DNA of 64,000 nt from positions 1,364,001 to 1,428,000 of the forward strand of contig NZ_CP026947.1 in NCBI RefSeq assembly GCF_003065405.1, in the 5' to 3' direction. Positions 7,909 to 15,381 of the stretch are shown piece after piece. This DNA is from Corynebacterium yudongzhengii (GTDB taxonomy: Bacteria; Actinomycetota; Actinomycetes; Mycobacteriales; Mycobacteriaceae). Made by a program: the position numbers and the translations under genes. Under the pieces are notes generated by a model. It searched no databases. It saw only the letters and a list, made by a program, of their open reading frames with translations, and was not told where the DNA came from. Every line of letters begins with the position of its first letter. Position 1 is the stretch's first letter.

Positions 7909-8793
7909 CTAGCGCTGGATGTTACCTTCGGCGTCGTACTTGTAGAAGCCCTCTCCGTCGCCGATGCCCGAGCGGCCCTCCTCGATCATCTTGGTGGCGA
8001 TCTCGTTGAACTTCAGCTTCCACTCCGGCAGTTCGGCGCCGGAACCCTGCGCGACGTTGACGATGGAACGCAGGCCGATGACATCCATGATCTCGAACGG
8101 ACCCTGGTCGGCGTTCATCGCGATGCGCCAGTCCTTGTCGATCTGGTCGACGCTGGCAATGCCCTCGACGTAGAGCTGCTGGGCTGCCTGGAGCAGCGGC
8201 ACCATCATGGAGTTGAGCAGGTACTGGCGCTGCTCCTTGTCGATGATGATCGGCGCGAGGTTGGCCTCGTTGGCGAACTCCTCAACGACGTCGCGGTACT
8301 TCAGGTCCGTCTTCGGGTTGGGCATGATCTCAACAAGGTTGCGTGCCCAGACGCGGTTGGCGAAGTGGGTGTTGATGAAGCGCTTCGGGTCGCCGGAGGC
8401 ATCCGCGATCTCGCTGCCCAGCAGCGACGAGGTGTTGGTGCAGAAGATGGTGTGCGACGGTGCTGCCTTGCCCAGCTTCTCCCAGGTGGAGCGCTTCAGG
8501 TCGAGCTTCTCCGGAACTGCCTCAATAATAATGTCCGCCTCAGCGACGGCTGCTTCCATGTCCGTGGTCAGCGAGAGGTTCTCGTGAGCCTTGGCGACGC
8601 TTTCCTCGCTAGCGGTGTCGAGGTCGGCGATCATGGACTTGCCAATGGAGTTAAAACGTCCCTTGGCGGCCTCAACCGCGTCGTCGTTGATGTCCCATCC
8701 GGTGACCTTAAACCCGGCGTGAGCGACGACGAATGCGATCTGGGCACCCAGGACGCCTGCACCGATGACGGAAACGTTCTTAATGTCAGTCAT
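7909..8793 (-). CDS. 3-hydroxyacyl-CoA (3-hydroxybutyryl-CoA) dehydrogenase
   Basis: 294 residues from ATG 8793, chosen because AAAGGAAG lies just upstream; an in-frame ATG at 8838 has no such site. The N-terminal Rossmann domain shows VSVIGAGVLGAQIA and an acidic residue ending strand 2 (GWDIND), typical of NAD binding. The catalytic His/Glu pair is in NTHFANRVWARNLVEIM, and the C-terminal helical domain contains NSMMVPLLQAAQ and FEIMDVIGL. The enzyme oxidises 3-hydroxyacyl-CoA to 3-ketoacyl-CoA. It stands alone, without thiolase or hydratase, so it could serve fatty-acid or butyrate-type metabolism. Confidence 0.88.
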   Translation of the reverse strand: MTDIKNVSVIGAGVLGAQIAFVVAHAGFKVTGWDINDDAVEAAKGRFNSIGKSMIADLDTASEESVAKAHENLSLTTDMEAAVAEADIIIEAVPEKLDLKRSTWEKLGKAAPSHTIFCTNTSSLLGSEIADASGDPKRFINTHFANRVWARNLVEIMPNPKTDLKYRDVVEEFANEANLAPIIIDKEQRQYLLNSMMVPLLQAAQQLYVEGIASVDQIDKDWRIAMNADQGPFEIMDVIGLRSIVNVAQGSGAELPEWKLKFNEIATKMIEEGRSGIGDGEGFYKYDAEGNIQR

Positions 8794-8880
8794 GACACTT
8801 CCTTTGCTGTAACAAAAATTTTCATTGTACGTGTCCAAGAATACACCGCTTACGGGGAAGTGCCAGGTTGCTCTATTGAG

Positions 8881-10074
8881 CTATAGCGCGATCAAACCGA
8901 TGACGGCGGCGGCAATCACGACCGCCCACGCCGGCAGTTTCCACGCCTGCAGCGCGGTAAACGATGCCGCAGCCACAGCCATCGTGGCCGCGGAGGTTAC
9001 ACCGACGATGAAGACAGGGTCGTACAGCGCGGCGGCGAGGATGCCCACCACGGCCGCGTTCGCACCAGCGATTGCGCGCGCCGCGGCGGCGTGCTTGCGC
9101 AAGCCCTCCCACAGCGGCAACGCCCCGAGGACGAGCAGGGCGGCGGGGAGGAAAATCGCGATCGTTGCCACTACGGCCCCGATCGCCCAGTGCACCCCTT
9201 GGGCGGATGCGCCGAGGAAGGAGGCGAAGGTGAACAGCGGACCCGGCACCGCCTGCGCGGCGCCGTACCCGGCGAGGAAGGTGTCGTGGTCAACCAGCCC
9301 GGTGGGCACGGTCGCGCTCTCCAGCAGCGGTAGGACAACGTGGCCACCGCCGAAGACGAGCGCACCGGCGCGGTAGAAGGTGTCAGCGATAAAAGCTGTT
9401 GTGTTGCCGGCCGCGGCCGCGAGCACAGGAAGAAGCACGAGCAGGGCTGCGAAAACCGCGAGCGACGCGAACGCCACGCTCTTCGGCACCCGCGAGCTAA
9501 ACCCAACGTCATCGTCTGCATCGGGAGTCGCCCGGAGCGCTGCGAGCCCCGCGAGCATACCAACGACGATCGCGCCGACCTGGACGAACGGGTTGGGGAT
9601 TAAAAGCACAAGGATGAATGCCGCCAGGGCAATACCCGCGCGGATCTTGTCGGTGATCAGCGACTTTGTCATGCCGAGAACCGCGTGCGCAACGACGGCG
9701 ACCGCCACGGCTTTCAGGCCCACCAGCCACCCGGCGTCGGAGATGTCCCCCATGACCGCGACCCCAAGGGCGAAGAGTACAAGCGCGATTACCGACGGCA
9801 TGGTGAACGCGAACCACGCCGCGAACATGCCGAGGTAACCGGCGCGTTGTAGCCCGACCGCCATGCCTACCTGGCTTGAGGCGGGCCCGGGCAGGAATTG
9901 GCACAGGGCGACCAAGTCGGCGTAGGTCTTCTCGCTCATCCACGTGCGCCTGGACACGAACTCGTCGCGGAAGTAGCCGAGGTGCGCCGTCGGCCCTCCG
10001 AAGGAGGTCAGCCCGAGTCGGAGGAAGACGGAGAAGACTTCGGCAACGTTACCTTTAACCTGCTGTGTAGACAT
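8881..10074 (-). CDS. chrA: Chromate transporter (CHR family) membrane protein
   Basis: About 397 residues with two homologous halves, each beginning with the CHR signature: FLRLGLTSFGGPTAHLGY and CQFLPGPASSQVG in the first, FYRAGALVFGGGHVVLPLL and AQAVPGPLFTFASFLG in the second. Ten or more hydrophobic segments are evident. This is the long-chain form of the family, which exports chromate in known cases; many homologues have no proven substrate. The start at ATG 10074 (MSTQQ) is preferred to the ATG at 10092, but neither has a strong ribosome site. Confidence 0.88.
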   Translation of the reverse strand: MSTQQVKGNVAEVFSVFLRLGLTSFGGPTAHLGYFRDEFVSRRTWMSEKTYADLVALCQFLPGPASSQVGMAVGLQRAGYLGMFAAWFAFTMPSVIALVLFALGVAVMGDISDAGWLVGLKAVAVAVVAHAVLGMTKSLITDKIRAGIALAAFILVLLIPNPFVQVGAIVVGMLAGLAALRATPDADDDVGFSSRVPKSVAFASLAVFAALLVLLPVLAAAAGNTTAFIADTFYRAGALVFGGGHVVLPLLESATVPTGLVDHDTFLAGYGAAQAVPGPLFTFASFLGASAQGVHWAIGAVVATIAIFLPAALLVLGALPLWEGLRKHAAAARAIAGANAAVVGILAAALYDPVFIVGVTSAATMAVAAASFTALQAWKLPAWAVVIAAAVIGLIAL

Positions 10075-10122
10075 CGTGAGATAGCGTCCCACATTTCGCG
10101 GCGTGCTGCCGGGTTCGCGAGC

Positions 10123-10536
10123 TTAGTCCGGGTGGCGCGGGTTGATCAGGCCGGAACCCGCCGGCGCGTGGGCTGGGTCCTCGCCGAGTTCAACCTGCTT
10201 GTTGTTCTCATCGACGAAGATGACCCGCGGGCTGTAGTCCTTAAGCTCTTGCTCCTCGTAATGCGCATACCCGATGATGATGACGAGGTCGCCGGGGCTG
10301 ATCAGGCGGGCGGCGGCGCCGTTGATGCCAATCACGCCCGTGCCCCGGTCGCCCGTGATGGCGTAGGTGCTCAGTCGGTTGCCGTTGTTGATGTCAACGA
10401 CGTCGATCTGCTCCCCCTCTAAAATGTCAGCAGCCTCCATGAGGTCAGCGTCGATCGTGCAGGAGCCGACGTAGTGCAGATCGGCCTGCGTGACGGTGGC
10501 TCGGTGGATCTTGGATTTCAACATGGTGCGCAACAC
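10123..10536 (-). CDS. panD: Aspartate 1-decarboxylase (pyruvoyl enzyme)
   Basis: PanD makes beta-alanine for pantothenate and coenzyme A. The 137-residue precursor has the normal length and N-terminus ([16 protein letters not shown]), the self-cleavage site Gly24-Ser25 in HYVGSCTID, and the conserved [16 protein letters not shown] segment. The serine becomes the pyruvoyl cofactor. It is not linked to panB or panC in this window; coaD of the same cofactor pathway lies about 4 kb away. Confidence 0.96.
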   Translation of the reverse strand: MLRTMLKSKIHRATVTQADLHYVGSCTIDADLMEAADILEGEQIDVVDINNGNRLSTYAITGDRGTGVIGINGAAARLISPGDLVIIIGYAHYEEQELKDYSPRVIFVDENNKQVELGEDPAHAPAGSGLINPRHPD

Positions 10537-10573
10537 GGTTTAAGAGTCTAGCTGGCGGTGCATGCGAGGGGTT

Positions 10574-10909
10574 TTACGTGTCCTCGTCCAACTTCCGTCG
10601 CACGTCGAAGCGTAGCGCCTCCGCCTCAGCTATCGCGGCGAGTCCGCTTCCGGCATCCGGTGCGACAGAAAGCTTGGTAATCAGGGCCTCAAGATCCCTT
10701 CTCAGAGGCCTTAAGGACGCTGGGTTTGCGAACAGTTTCTGCTCATAGGCCGTGCCGACACCACGAGTGCGGATGACCTCATCTAGGTCGACGAGGGCCT
10801 CAATCAGGTCGCGTTCGGTCTCAGCGGCAATGAGGGCAACTGACTCACCCATCTGCTCGACCTCCCGGAGTCCTTTGATGTGCTTCACGGCCCGGCCGAT
10901 GATCCCCAC
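10574..10909 (-). CDS. Hypothetical small protein
   Basis: 111 residues, charged and predicted mostly helical (many Glu, Arg, Leu, Ala), with no signal peptide, membrane segment or recognised motif. The N-terminus is MGIIGRAVKHIKG. It lies 37 bases upstream of panD on the same strand, so the two may be co-transcribed. Codon use is like its neighbours, which supports a real gene. No function can be proposed. Confidence 0.55.
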   Translation of the reverse strand: MGIIGRAVKHIKGLREVEQMGESVALIAAETERDLIEALVDLDEVIRTRGVGTAYEQKLFANPASLRPLRRDLEALITKLSVAPDAGSGLAAIAEAEALRFDVRRKLDEDT

Positions 10910-10949
10910 ACCAACCGCTGGGGTGGCCTAAGAATTCGGTCCAGTTGGT

Positions 10950-11040
10950 TTAAGCGTTGACCGTGTTTTCATATTTCCATTGTTCCGCATACTTCCGTGG
11001 ACTGAGGTAGCCCAGAGGCAAGTAACTACCGGGTGAAGAC
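10950..11040 (-). pseudogene. Remnant of IS3-family transposase C-terminus
   Basis: The last residues of this frame read LGYLSPRKYAEQW before a stop at 10950, which matches the usual end of IS3-family OrfB transposases (the ..ALGYLSP.. motif). Nothing upstream in any frame continues the integrase core, so only about 25-30 codons survive. It marks an old insertion at the edge of the mobile-element scar. Confidence 0.5.
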
Positions 11041-11058
11041 CAAGTGTTTAGAGATTTC

Positions 11059-11364
11059 TCACAGGGAGTCTCTGATAATACGCAAAGCACTTTCCAGGGC
11101 CCTTTTGGAACCAGCCAGATGCCAATTCTCAAAGACTTGAACATCCCACTCGGGCTCCATTCCCCTAAGTAGCCCTTTGATAGAGAGCCAATCCCACAGC
11201 GGAACCTTACGATCACACAGAATGTGCACGCGTCCCTGTAGGAAGTCAGTTGCATCGAGCACGGGGCACCCACTAATCCTCACCTCACGCGCCTCGGCGA
11301 GGATTCCCAGCCAAGCACACCGATCTTCCGACGGGAAGCTTGTAGACACAACACTTTGCCCCAA
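11059..11364 (-). CDS. Hypothetical small protein in mobile-element scar
   Basis: An uninterrupted frame of 101 residues if started at TTG 11364; the frame stays open upstream to about 11425 without a good ATG. The product has Trp-rich stretches (WDWLSIKGLL, DVQVFENWHLAG) that look like real protein rather than random translation, but I recognise no family. It lies between an IS3 remnant and an IS256-type element and could be the 3' part of a gene whose start was removed by insertion. Confidence 0.4.
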   Translation of the reverse strand: MGQSVVSTSFPSEDRCAWLGILAEAREVRISGCPVLDATDFLQGRVHILCDRKVPLWDWLSIKGLLRGMEPEWDVQVFENWHLAGSKRALESALRIIRDSL

Positions 11365-11461
11365 GGAGTGTTCACCATCATTCCTGCAAAATCCTGGACT
11401 AGATGTACTGACCGGGGAGGTTAGTTAACCGGGACACCGGTGGAAGACCCCCACAAGTAAT

Positions 11462-12887
11462 GCCCCTTAAGGTGGTGTAACTCGGTGGCCGAGATCGTCT
11501 GCAGATTCGTGTTGTGCACGGATGTAGAGCGGCCACCGTGTGATCCTTCGAGTCAACCGTCTAAAGAATCCTCGAATGGAGTCATCACGATGACCGCACC
11601 TCATATCGTCGACCCTGCCGGCCTTCTTGGCCAAGCCCTCGCCGAGGCGTCGCCGGATCTGATGCGCGAGCTGCTGCAGACCATGATCAACGCCTTGCTG
11701 TCCGCCGATGCCGACGCCGTCTGCGGGGCGGAGTGGAACGCCCGCTCTGCCGAGCGCACCAACTACCGAAACGGCTACCGCCACCGCCCGCTCGATACGC
11801 GGGTTGGCACCGTCGACGTGGCGGTGCCCAAGCTGCGGTCGGGGTCCTACTTTCCCGAGTGGCTGCTCGAGCGCCGCAAGCGTGCTGAGTCCGCGCTGAT
11901 CACCGTCGTGGCGGATTGCTATCTGGCCGGAGTGTCCACCCGCCGCATGGACAAGCTGGTCAAGACCCTGGGCATTGACTCACTGTCGAAGTCGCAGGTC
12001 TCCCGCATGGCCACCGACCTGGATGAGCAGGTCGCCGCGTTCCGGCACCGGCGCCTGGATGAGGCAGGGCCGTTGACTTTCGTCACCGCCGATGCGTTGA
12101 CGATCAAGGTTCGGGAAAACAAGCAGGTCGTCAAGGCCTCGGTGCTGCTGGCCACCGGGGTCAACGGCGACGGGCACCGCGAGGTGCTGGGCATGCAAGT
12201 GGCGACCAGTGAGACCAAGGCATCGTGGAACACCTTCTTCGCCGACCTGGTCGCCCGCGGCCTGGGCGGCATGCGGCTGGTGACCTCTGATGCGCACGCC
12301 GGCCTCGTGGATGCGATCTCGGCGAATCTGCCCGGAGCCGCCTGGCAGCGCTGCCGCACCCACTACGCGGCGAACCTCATGGCGGTGTGCCCGAAGTCCA
12401 TGTGGCCGGCCGTGAAGGCCATGCTGCACAGCGTCTATGACCAGCCCACCGCAGACGCCGTCAACGCCCAGTTCGACCGACTATTGGACTACACCGAGCA
12501 CCGGCTGCCCGAGGTCGCCGACCACCTCGGTGACGCTCGAGAGGACCTGCTCGCCTTCACCACGTTCCCCGACGACGTGTGGCGGAAGATCTGGTCCAAC
12601 AACCCCACCGAGCGGCTCAACCGCGAGATCCGCCGCCGCACCGACGTTGTAGGGATCTTCCCCAACCGGGATGCCATCGTCCGCCTCATCGGCGCCGTCC
12701 TGGCCGAGCAGACCGACGAATGGGCCGAAGGACGTCGCTACCTCGGCCTCGAAGTCCTGAGCCGATGCCGACTCGCCCTGACCACCGACACCAGCTCGCA
12801 GACGGAGGTAAACACCGACCCACTGATGCAACTACCCGCCTGACCACCAACGAAGGATCAAAAACCAGTTACACCACTACCAGGGGC
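11462..12887 (+). mobile_element. IS256-family insertion sequence
   Basis: About 1.43 kb element with one transposase gene. The left end GCCCCTTAAGGTGGTGTAAC and the right end (reverse complement of 12867-12887, GCCCCTGGTAGTGGTGTAAC) match at 17 of 21 positions including the following T, forming terminal inverted repeats. I could not find the 8-9 base target duplication usual for this family (left flank CAAGTAAT, right flank TTGACCTG), so the flanks may have been rearranged or the exact ends lie a few bases away. The transposase looks intact, so the element could still be active. Confidence 0.75.
11590..12843 (+). CDS. IS256-family (mutator-type) transposase
   Basis: 417 residues from ATG 11590, with GGAG nine bases upstream; the frame is open back to a GTG at 11485 but the family length fits the ATG. 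DDE transposase: first Asp in FVTADALTIKV, second Asp in LVTSDAHAGLV, the zinc-like WQRCRTHYAANLM region, the NNPTERLNREIRRR motif typical of the family, and the final Glu in DEWAEGRRYL. It cuts and pastes the element. No frameshift or internal stop is present. Confidence 0.93.
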   Translation: MTAPHIVDPAGLLGQALAEASPDLMRELLQTMINALLSADADAVCGAEWNARSAERTNYRNGYRHRPLDTRVGTVDVAVPKLRSGSYFPEWLLERRKRAESALITVVADCYLAGVSTRRMDKLVKTLGIDSLSKSQVSRMATDLDEQVAAFRHRRLDEAGPLTFVTADALTIKVRENKQVVKASVLLATGVNGDGHREVLGMQVATSETKASWNTFFADLVARGLGGMRLVTSDAHAGLVDAISANLPGAAWQRCRTHYAANLMAVCPKSMWPAVKAMLHSVYDQPTADAVNAQFDRLLDYTEHRLPEVADHLGDAREDLLAFTTFPDDVWRKIWSNNPTERLNREIRRRTDVVGIFPNRDAIVRLIGAVLAEQTDEWAEGRRYLGLEVLSRCRLALTTDTSSQTEVNTDPLMQLPA

Positions 12888-12889
12888 TT

Positions 12890-12912
12890 GACCTGAGTCA
12901 CACCACCGCCCT
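12890..12912. repeat. Second IS256 right-end-like motif outside the element
   Basis: The reverse complement of 12895-12907 is GGTGGTGTGACTC, differing at one base from GGTGGTGTAACTC in the left terminal repeat (11471-11483). It lies only about ten bases beyond the inferred right end, so two end-like motifs stand in tandem. It could be the end of a second, lost copy or the real right end. Confidence 0.45.
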
Positions 12913-12998
12913 CTCAGCGTTTGTGTAGAAGGTGTGCCTATGATGGCCACGCGCACATTGCTCAGGTGAACCCACCCGATCGCCAGGAGGCTTTGCTC

Positions 12999-13064
12999 AT
13001 GTCCGGTGTCTTCAGCCGTCTTTCCGGTATGGCGGGCGCTTTGCGTCGCGGCGTCACGAATTGA
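12999..13064 (+). CDS. Short frame with strong SD, coupled or frameshifted to next gene
   Basis: A 21-codon frame (MSGVFSRLSGMAGALRRGVTN) starts at ATG 12999 nine bases after a strong AGGAGG. Its stop TGA overlaps the ATG of the following frame (TGATG at 13062-13066). The next frame has no own ribosome site. Either the short peptide couples translation to the next gene, or the two frames are one gene split by a one-base deletion near 13060; the amphipathic helical character is the same on both sides, which favours the second view. Confidence 0.45.
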   Translation: MSGVFSRLSGMAGALRRGVTN

Positions 13065-13366
13065 TGAAGGACGGCGTCGATAAGCTCTGGGAGATCCAGC
13101 GCGCCCCGAAGCGGGTGTTTTTGCACAACATCTCCCGCGACATCAACGTCCAGGAGGCGTGGTTTACTACCGACAGCGGCGATCGGCAGGCGCTCGGGCG
13201 GGTGCGCCCCGGCGAGCGTACGGAGATCCGCGCCTTCCGGCGGCGCAGCGGCGAGCCCATCTCCGGCCGCCTTGAATGGCGCGTACGCTCGATGCTCATT
13301 CCCGCCCGCAGCATCTGGCGTTCGGAGAAGCTGCAGGACCAGCCCACGGCCGACCCGGTGTCTTAG
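13064..13366 (+). CDS. Hypothetical protein, conserved-looking
   Basis: 100 residues from ATG 13064 (a TTG precedes it). Contains KLWEIQRAPKRVFLHNISRDI, then a short beta-rich part (QEAWFTTDSGDRQALGRVRPGERTEIRAFRR) and a basic C-terminus. No signal peptide, membrane segment or known motif. Its stop overlaps the stop of the convergent TauE-like gene by a few bases. It probably forms one protein with the 21-codon frame upstream, see that entry. Confidence 0.55.
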   Translation: MKDGVDKLWEIQRAPKRVFLHNISRDINVQEAWFTTDSGDRQALGRVRPGERTEIRAFRRRSGEPISGRLEWRVRSMLIPARSIWRSEKLQDQPTADPVS

Positions 13367-14106
13367 AGCACCAGCCCGATGAGCCCGCGGGCCACGGCGA
13401 TCAGCCCGCCGAGCACGGCGAGCGTCAACGCGATCGTGCGCCCCGCCGAACGGGAGACCTGCGGGGCGGCGCGCACCCCGGCGAAAAGCCCGATGGCCAA
13501 AGCAACTACGCCGGCCACCCAGACCTGCCAGCTGGTCGTCGCGGACGCACTCGCCCCGACGGCGATCTTCGCCGTGAGTGAACCGATGCCGGCGATGAAA
13601 AACAGCGGCTGCAAGGTAGCCGCATAGAGGCGCTGATCCCAGCGTGCGGCCTGCGCGTAGACGGTGATCGCCGGGCCCGCCGCACCGGCCAGGGTGTTCA
13701 TGAACCCGCCGATCGCTCCGGCCGCGGCCGCCGGCAGCCGCCCTGAGATCCGCGGGACATAGCGCTTGCCGATGGTCACCACCGACAACGCCACAAGCAG
13801 CATCACCCCGACGAGGATGAGCAGCGGATCCGCCGGGAGCTCACGCACCACGAACGCGCCGGGAATAATGCCGATGAGCAAGGCCGGCCCGATCACCGCG
13901 ACTTGGCGCCAATCCACATTCGCCAGCACCGTCGTCGTCGAGGCGAAGGCGTTCACCGCGGCGAGCACGTTGACGATGAGGATGCCTTCGACCGGCCCGA
14001 ACAACAGCATGAGCACCGGGGCCGTGACCAGGCCTAGGCCCATGCCGGAGATGCGTTGGAGGAAGGCTCCGAGAAGAACCGATAACGTTTGAAGCGCTAT
14101 CGTCAC
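13363..14106 (-). CDS. TauE/SafE family sulfite-exporter-like membrane protein
   Basis: 247 residues from GTG 14106, whose first bases overlap the coaD stop (GTGA), pointing to translational coupling. Seven to eight hydrophobic segments; the N-terminal signature GAFLQRISGMGLGLVTAPVLMLL and the second-half GAIGGFMNTLAGAAGPAITVY repeat are typical of the TauE/SafE fold. Members move sulfite, sulfoacetate or other organic anions across the membrane. The substrate is unknown. Sitting in an operon with coaD is probably incidental. Confidence 0.85.
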   Translation of the reverse strand: MTIALQTLSVLLGAFLQRISGMGLGLVTAPVLMLLFGPVEGILIVNVLAAVNAFASTTTVLANVDWRQVAVIGPALLIGIIPGAFVVRELPADPLLILVGVMLLVALSVVTIGKRYVPRISGRLPAAAAGAIGGFMNTLAGAAGPAITVYAQAARWDQRLYAATLQPLFFIAGIGSLTAKIAVGASASATTSWQVWVAGVVALAIGLFAGVRAAPQVSRSAGRTIALTLAVLGGLIAVARGLIGLVL

Positions 14107-14579
14107 GCAAATTTCTCCCGCATCGCCGCGATGACGCTCTCCGGCACGAGCCCGCTGACATCGCCGCCGTATTTCACCACTTCCTTGCACAGCGAGGACG
14201 AGACGTAGCCGAACTTCTCGTCGGTCATGACGAAGAAGGTCTCCACCCCGGACAGCCGGCGGTTCATCTGCGCCATCGGCAGCTCGTAGTCGTAGTCGAG
14301 CGAGGAGCGCAAGCCCTTGATCAAAACCTTGATGTTGTGCGCGGTGGTGTAGTCGACGAGCAGTCCGCCCCAGTGATCGACGGTGAGGTTCGGGATATCG
14401 GTGGTAACCGCCCGGATGAGTTCCTTGCGCTCCTCGATGCTAAACAGCCCGGAGGTCTTCGCCGGGTTGCCGGTGACTAAGACGGTGACCTGGTCGAAGT
14501 GTTCGGCGGCGCGTCGGAAAATATCGAGATGCCCGTTGGTCACGGGGTCGAAGGATCCGGGGCAGACGGCGATGCTCAC
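14103..14579 (-). CDS. coaD: Phosphopantetheine adenylyltransferase
   Basis: CoaD catalyses the fourth step of coenzyme A synthesis, joining AMP to 4'-phosphopantetheine. The 158-residue protein has the normal length, the nucleotidyltransferase motif GSFDPVTNGHLDI (8-20), the KGLRSSLDYDYELPMAQMN substrate region and the second motif YVSSSLCKEV. It is followed by a TauE-like gene overlapping by four bases and preceded, with seven bases between, by rsmD, the common actinobacterial pair rsmD-coaD. Confidence 0.97.
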   Translation of the reverse strand: MSIAVCPGSFDPVTNGHLDIFRRAAEHFDQVTVLVTGNPAKTSGLFSIEERKELIRAVTTDIPNLTVDHWGGLLVDYTTAHNIKVLIKGLRSSLDYDYELPMAQMNRRLSGVETFFVMTDEKFGYVSSSLCKEVVKYGGDVSGLVPESVIAAMREKFA

Positions 14580-14586
14580 AGCTTGT

Positions 14587-15156
14587 TCAGTCCTCTCTGG
14601 AGAAGGTGGCCATATCCATGCGGGTGCGGGAGTAGGTGCGTTTCTTCAGCTTCTGGCCGGTCGGGGTGAAACCTTCAGGCCAGTCGGTCTCTTCCGAGGC
14701 ACTGTGGCGCTCCACCACCACGGCCGCGCCCTCGCGCAGGACCGGTACCAAGGCGTTGAGGATCTCGACGACCGTCTCCCCCGCCATCTCATAGGGCGGG
14801 TCCATGAGCACCATGTCATAGCTCTCCTTCTGCGCCCCCGCTAGGAAGCTGGAGACTTTCATCTCGTGGACATGGACGTTGGGATGCTTGACGACGTCAG
14901 CGTTCGCCCGAATCACCGCACAGGCGGAAGCATCGGATTCCACGAGGTCGACGCGGGCGGCACCGCGGCTGGCAGCTTCGAGACCGAGGGCACCGGAGCC
15001 GGCGAAGAGGTCGAGGACGCAGGCGTCGATGAACCCGAAGCGCACCTGCAACGAGGAGAACACGCCCTCGCGGGCGCGGTCGGTGGTCGGGCGGGTGACG
15101 TGCGGGGGCACCTTGATAATGCGCCCGCGGGCTTCCCCGGAGATGATGCGCGTCAT
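14587..15156 (-). CDS. rsmD: 16S rRNA (guanine966-N2)-methyltransferase
   Basis: 189 residues from ATG 15156 (MTRIISGEARGR), the family start; a longer open frame upstream is the shadow of the biotinyl gene and recG. Motifs: SAM-binding VLDLFAGSGALGLEA (motif I) and the catalytic DPPYEM (motif IV, N2-methyltransferase DPPY). The enzyme methylates G966 of 16S rRNA during ribosome assembly. Its start overlaps the stop of the biotinyl-carrier gene by four bases, so the two are coupled. Confidence 0.95.
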   Translation of the reverse strand: MTRIISGEARGRIIKVPPHVTRPTTDRAREGVFSSLQVRFGFIDACVLDLFAGSGALGLEAASRGAARVDLVESDASACAVIRANADVVKHPNVHVHEMKVSSFLAGAQKESYDMVLMDPPYEMAGETVVEILNALVPVLREGAAVVVERHSASEETDWPEGFTPTGQKLKKRTYSRTRMDMATFSRED

Positions 15157-15362
15157 GATCCCACCTCGATTACCACTTCGCCGCCGATAACGTCCGAGTA
15201 GTTCTCCCGGTGCAGGGCGGTCACGGTGCCGGGCCCAGGGGCCGGGACCGGCGCTTCGAGTTTTACGGCCTCGACGGTGGCGAGCACGTCTCCGGTGGTG
15301 ACCTTCTGGCCCTCTGCGACGTGATACCGGATGATGCCGGCAAACGGTGCGAAGATCTTCAT
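15153..15362 (-). CDS. Small biotinyl/lipoyl-type carrier domain protein
   Basis: 69 residues from ATG 15362. It is one biotinyl/lipoyl domain: APFAGIIRYHVAEGQKVTTGDVLATVEAVKLEAPVPAP in pieces, with K34 as the modified lysine. The usual biotinylation motif EAMKME is here EAVKLE, with both methionines replaced, so biotinylation by BirA may be weak or absent. Similar small proteins occur next to recG in Actinobacteria, where they are annotated as acetyl-CoA carboxylase carrier-like proteins. No carboxylase gene is nearby. Stop overlaps the rsmD start. Confidence 0.82.
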   Translation of the reverse strand: MKIFAPFAGIIRYHVAEGQKVTTGDVLATVEAVKLEAPVPAPGPGTVTALHRENYSDVIGGEVVIEVGS

Positions 15363-15381
15363 GGCCCAAAGTCTAGCGGTC

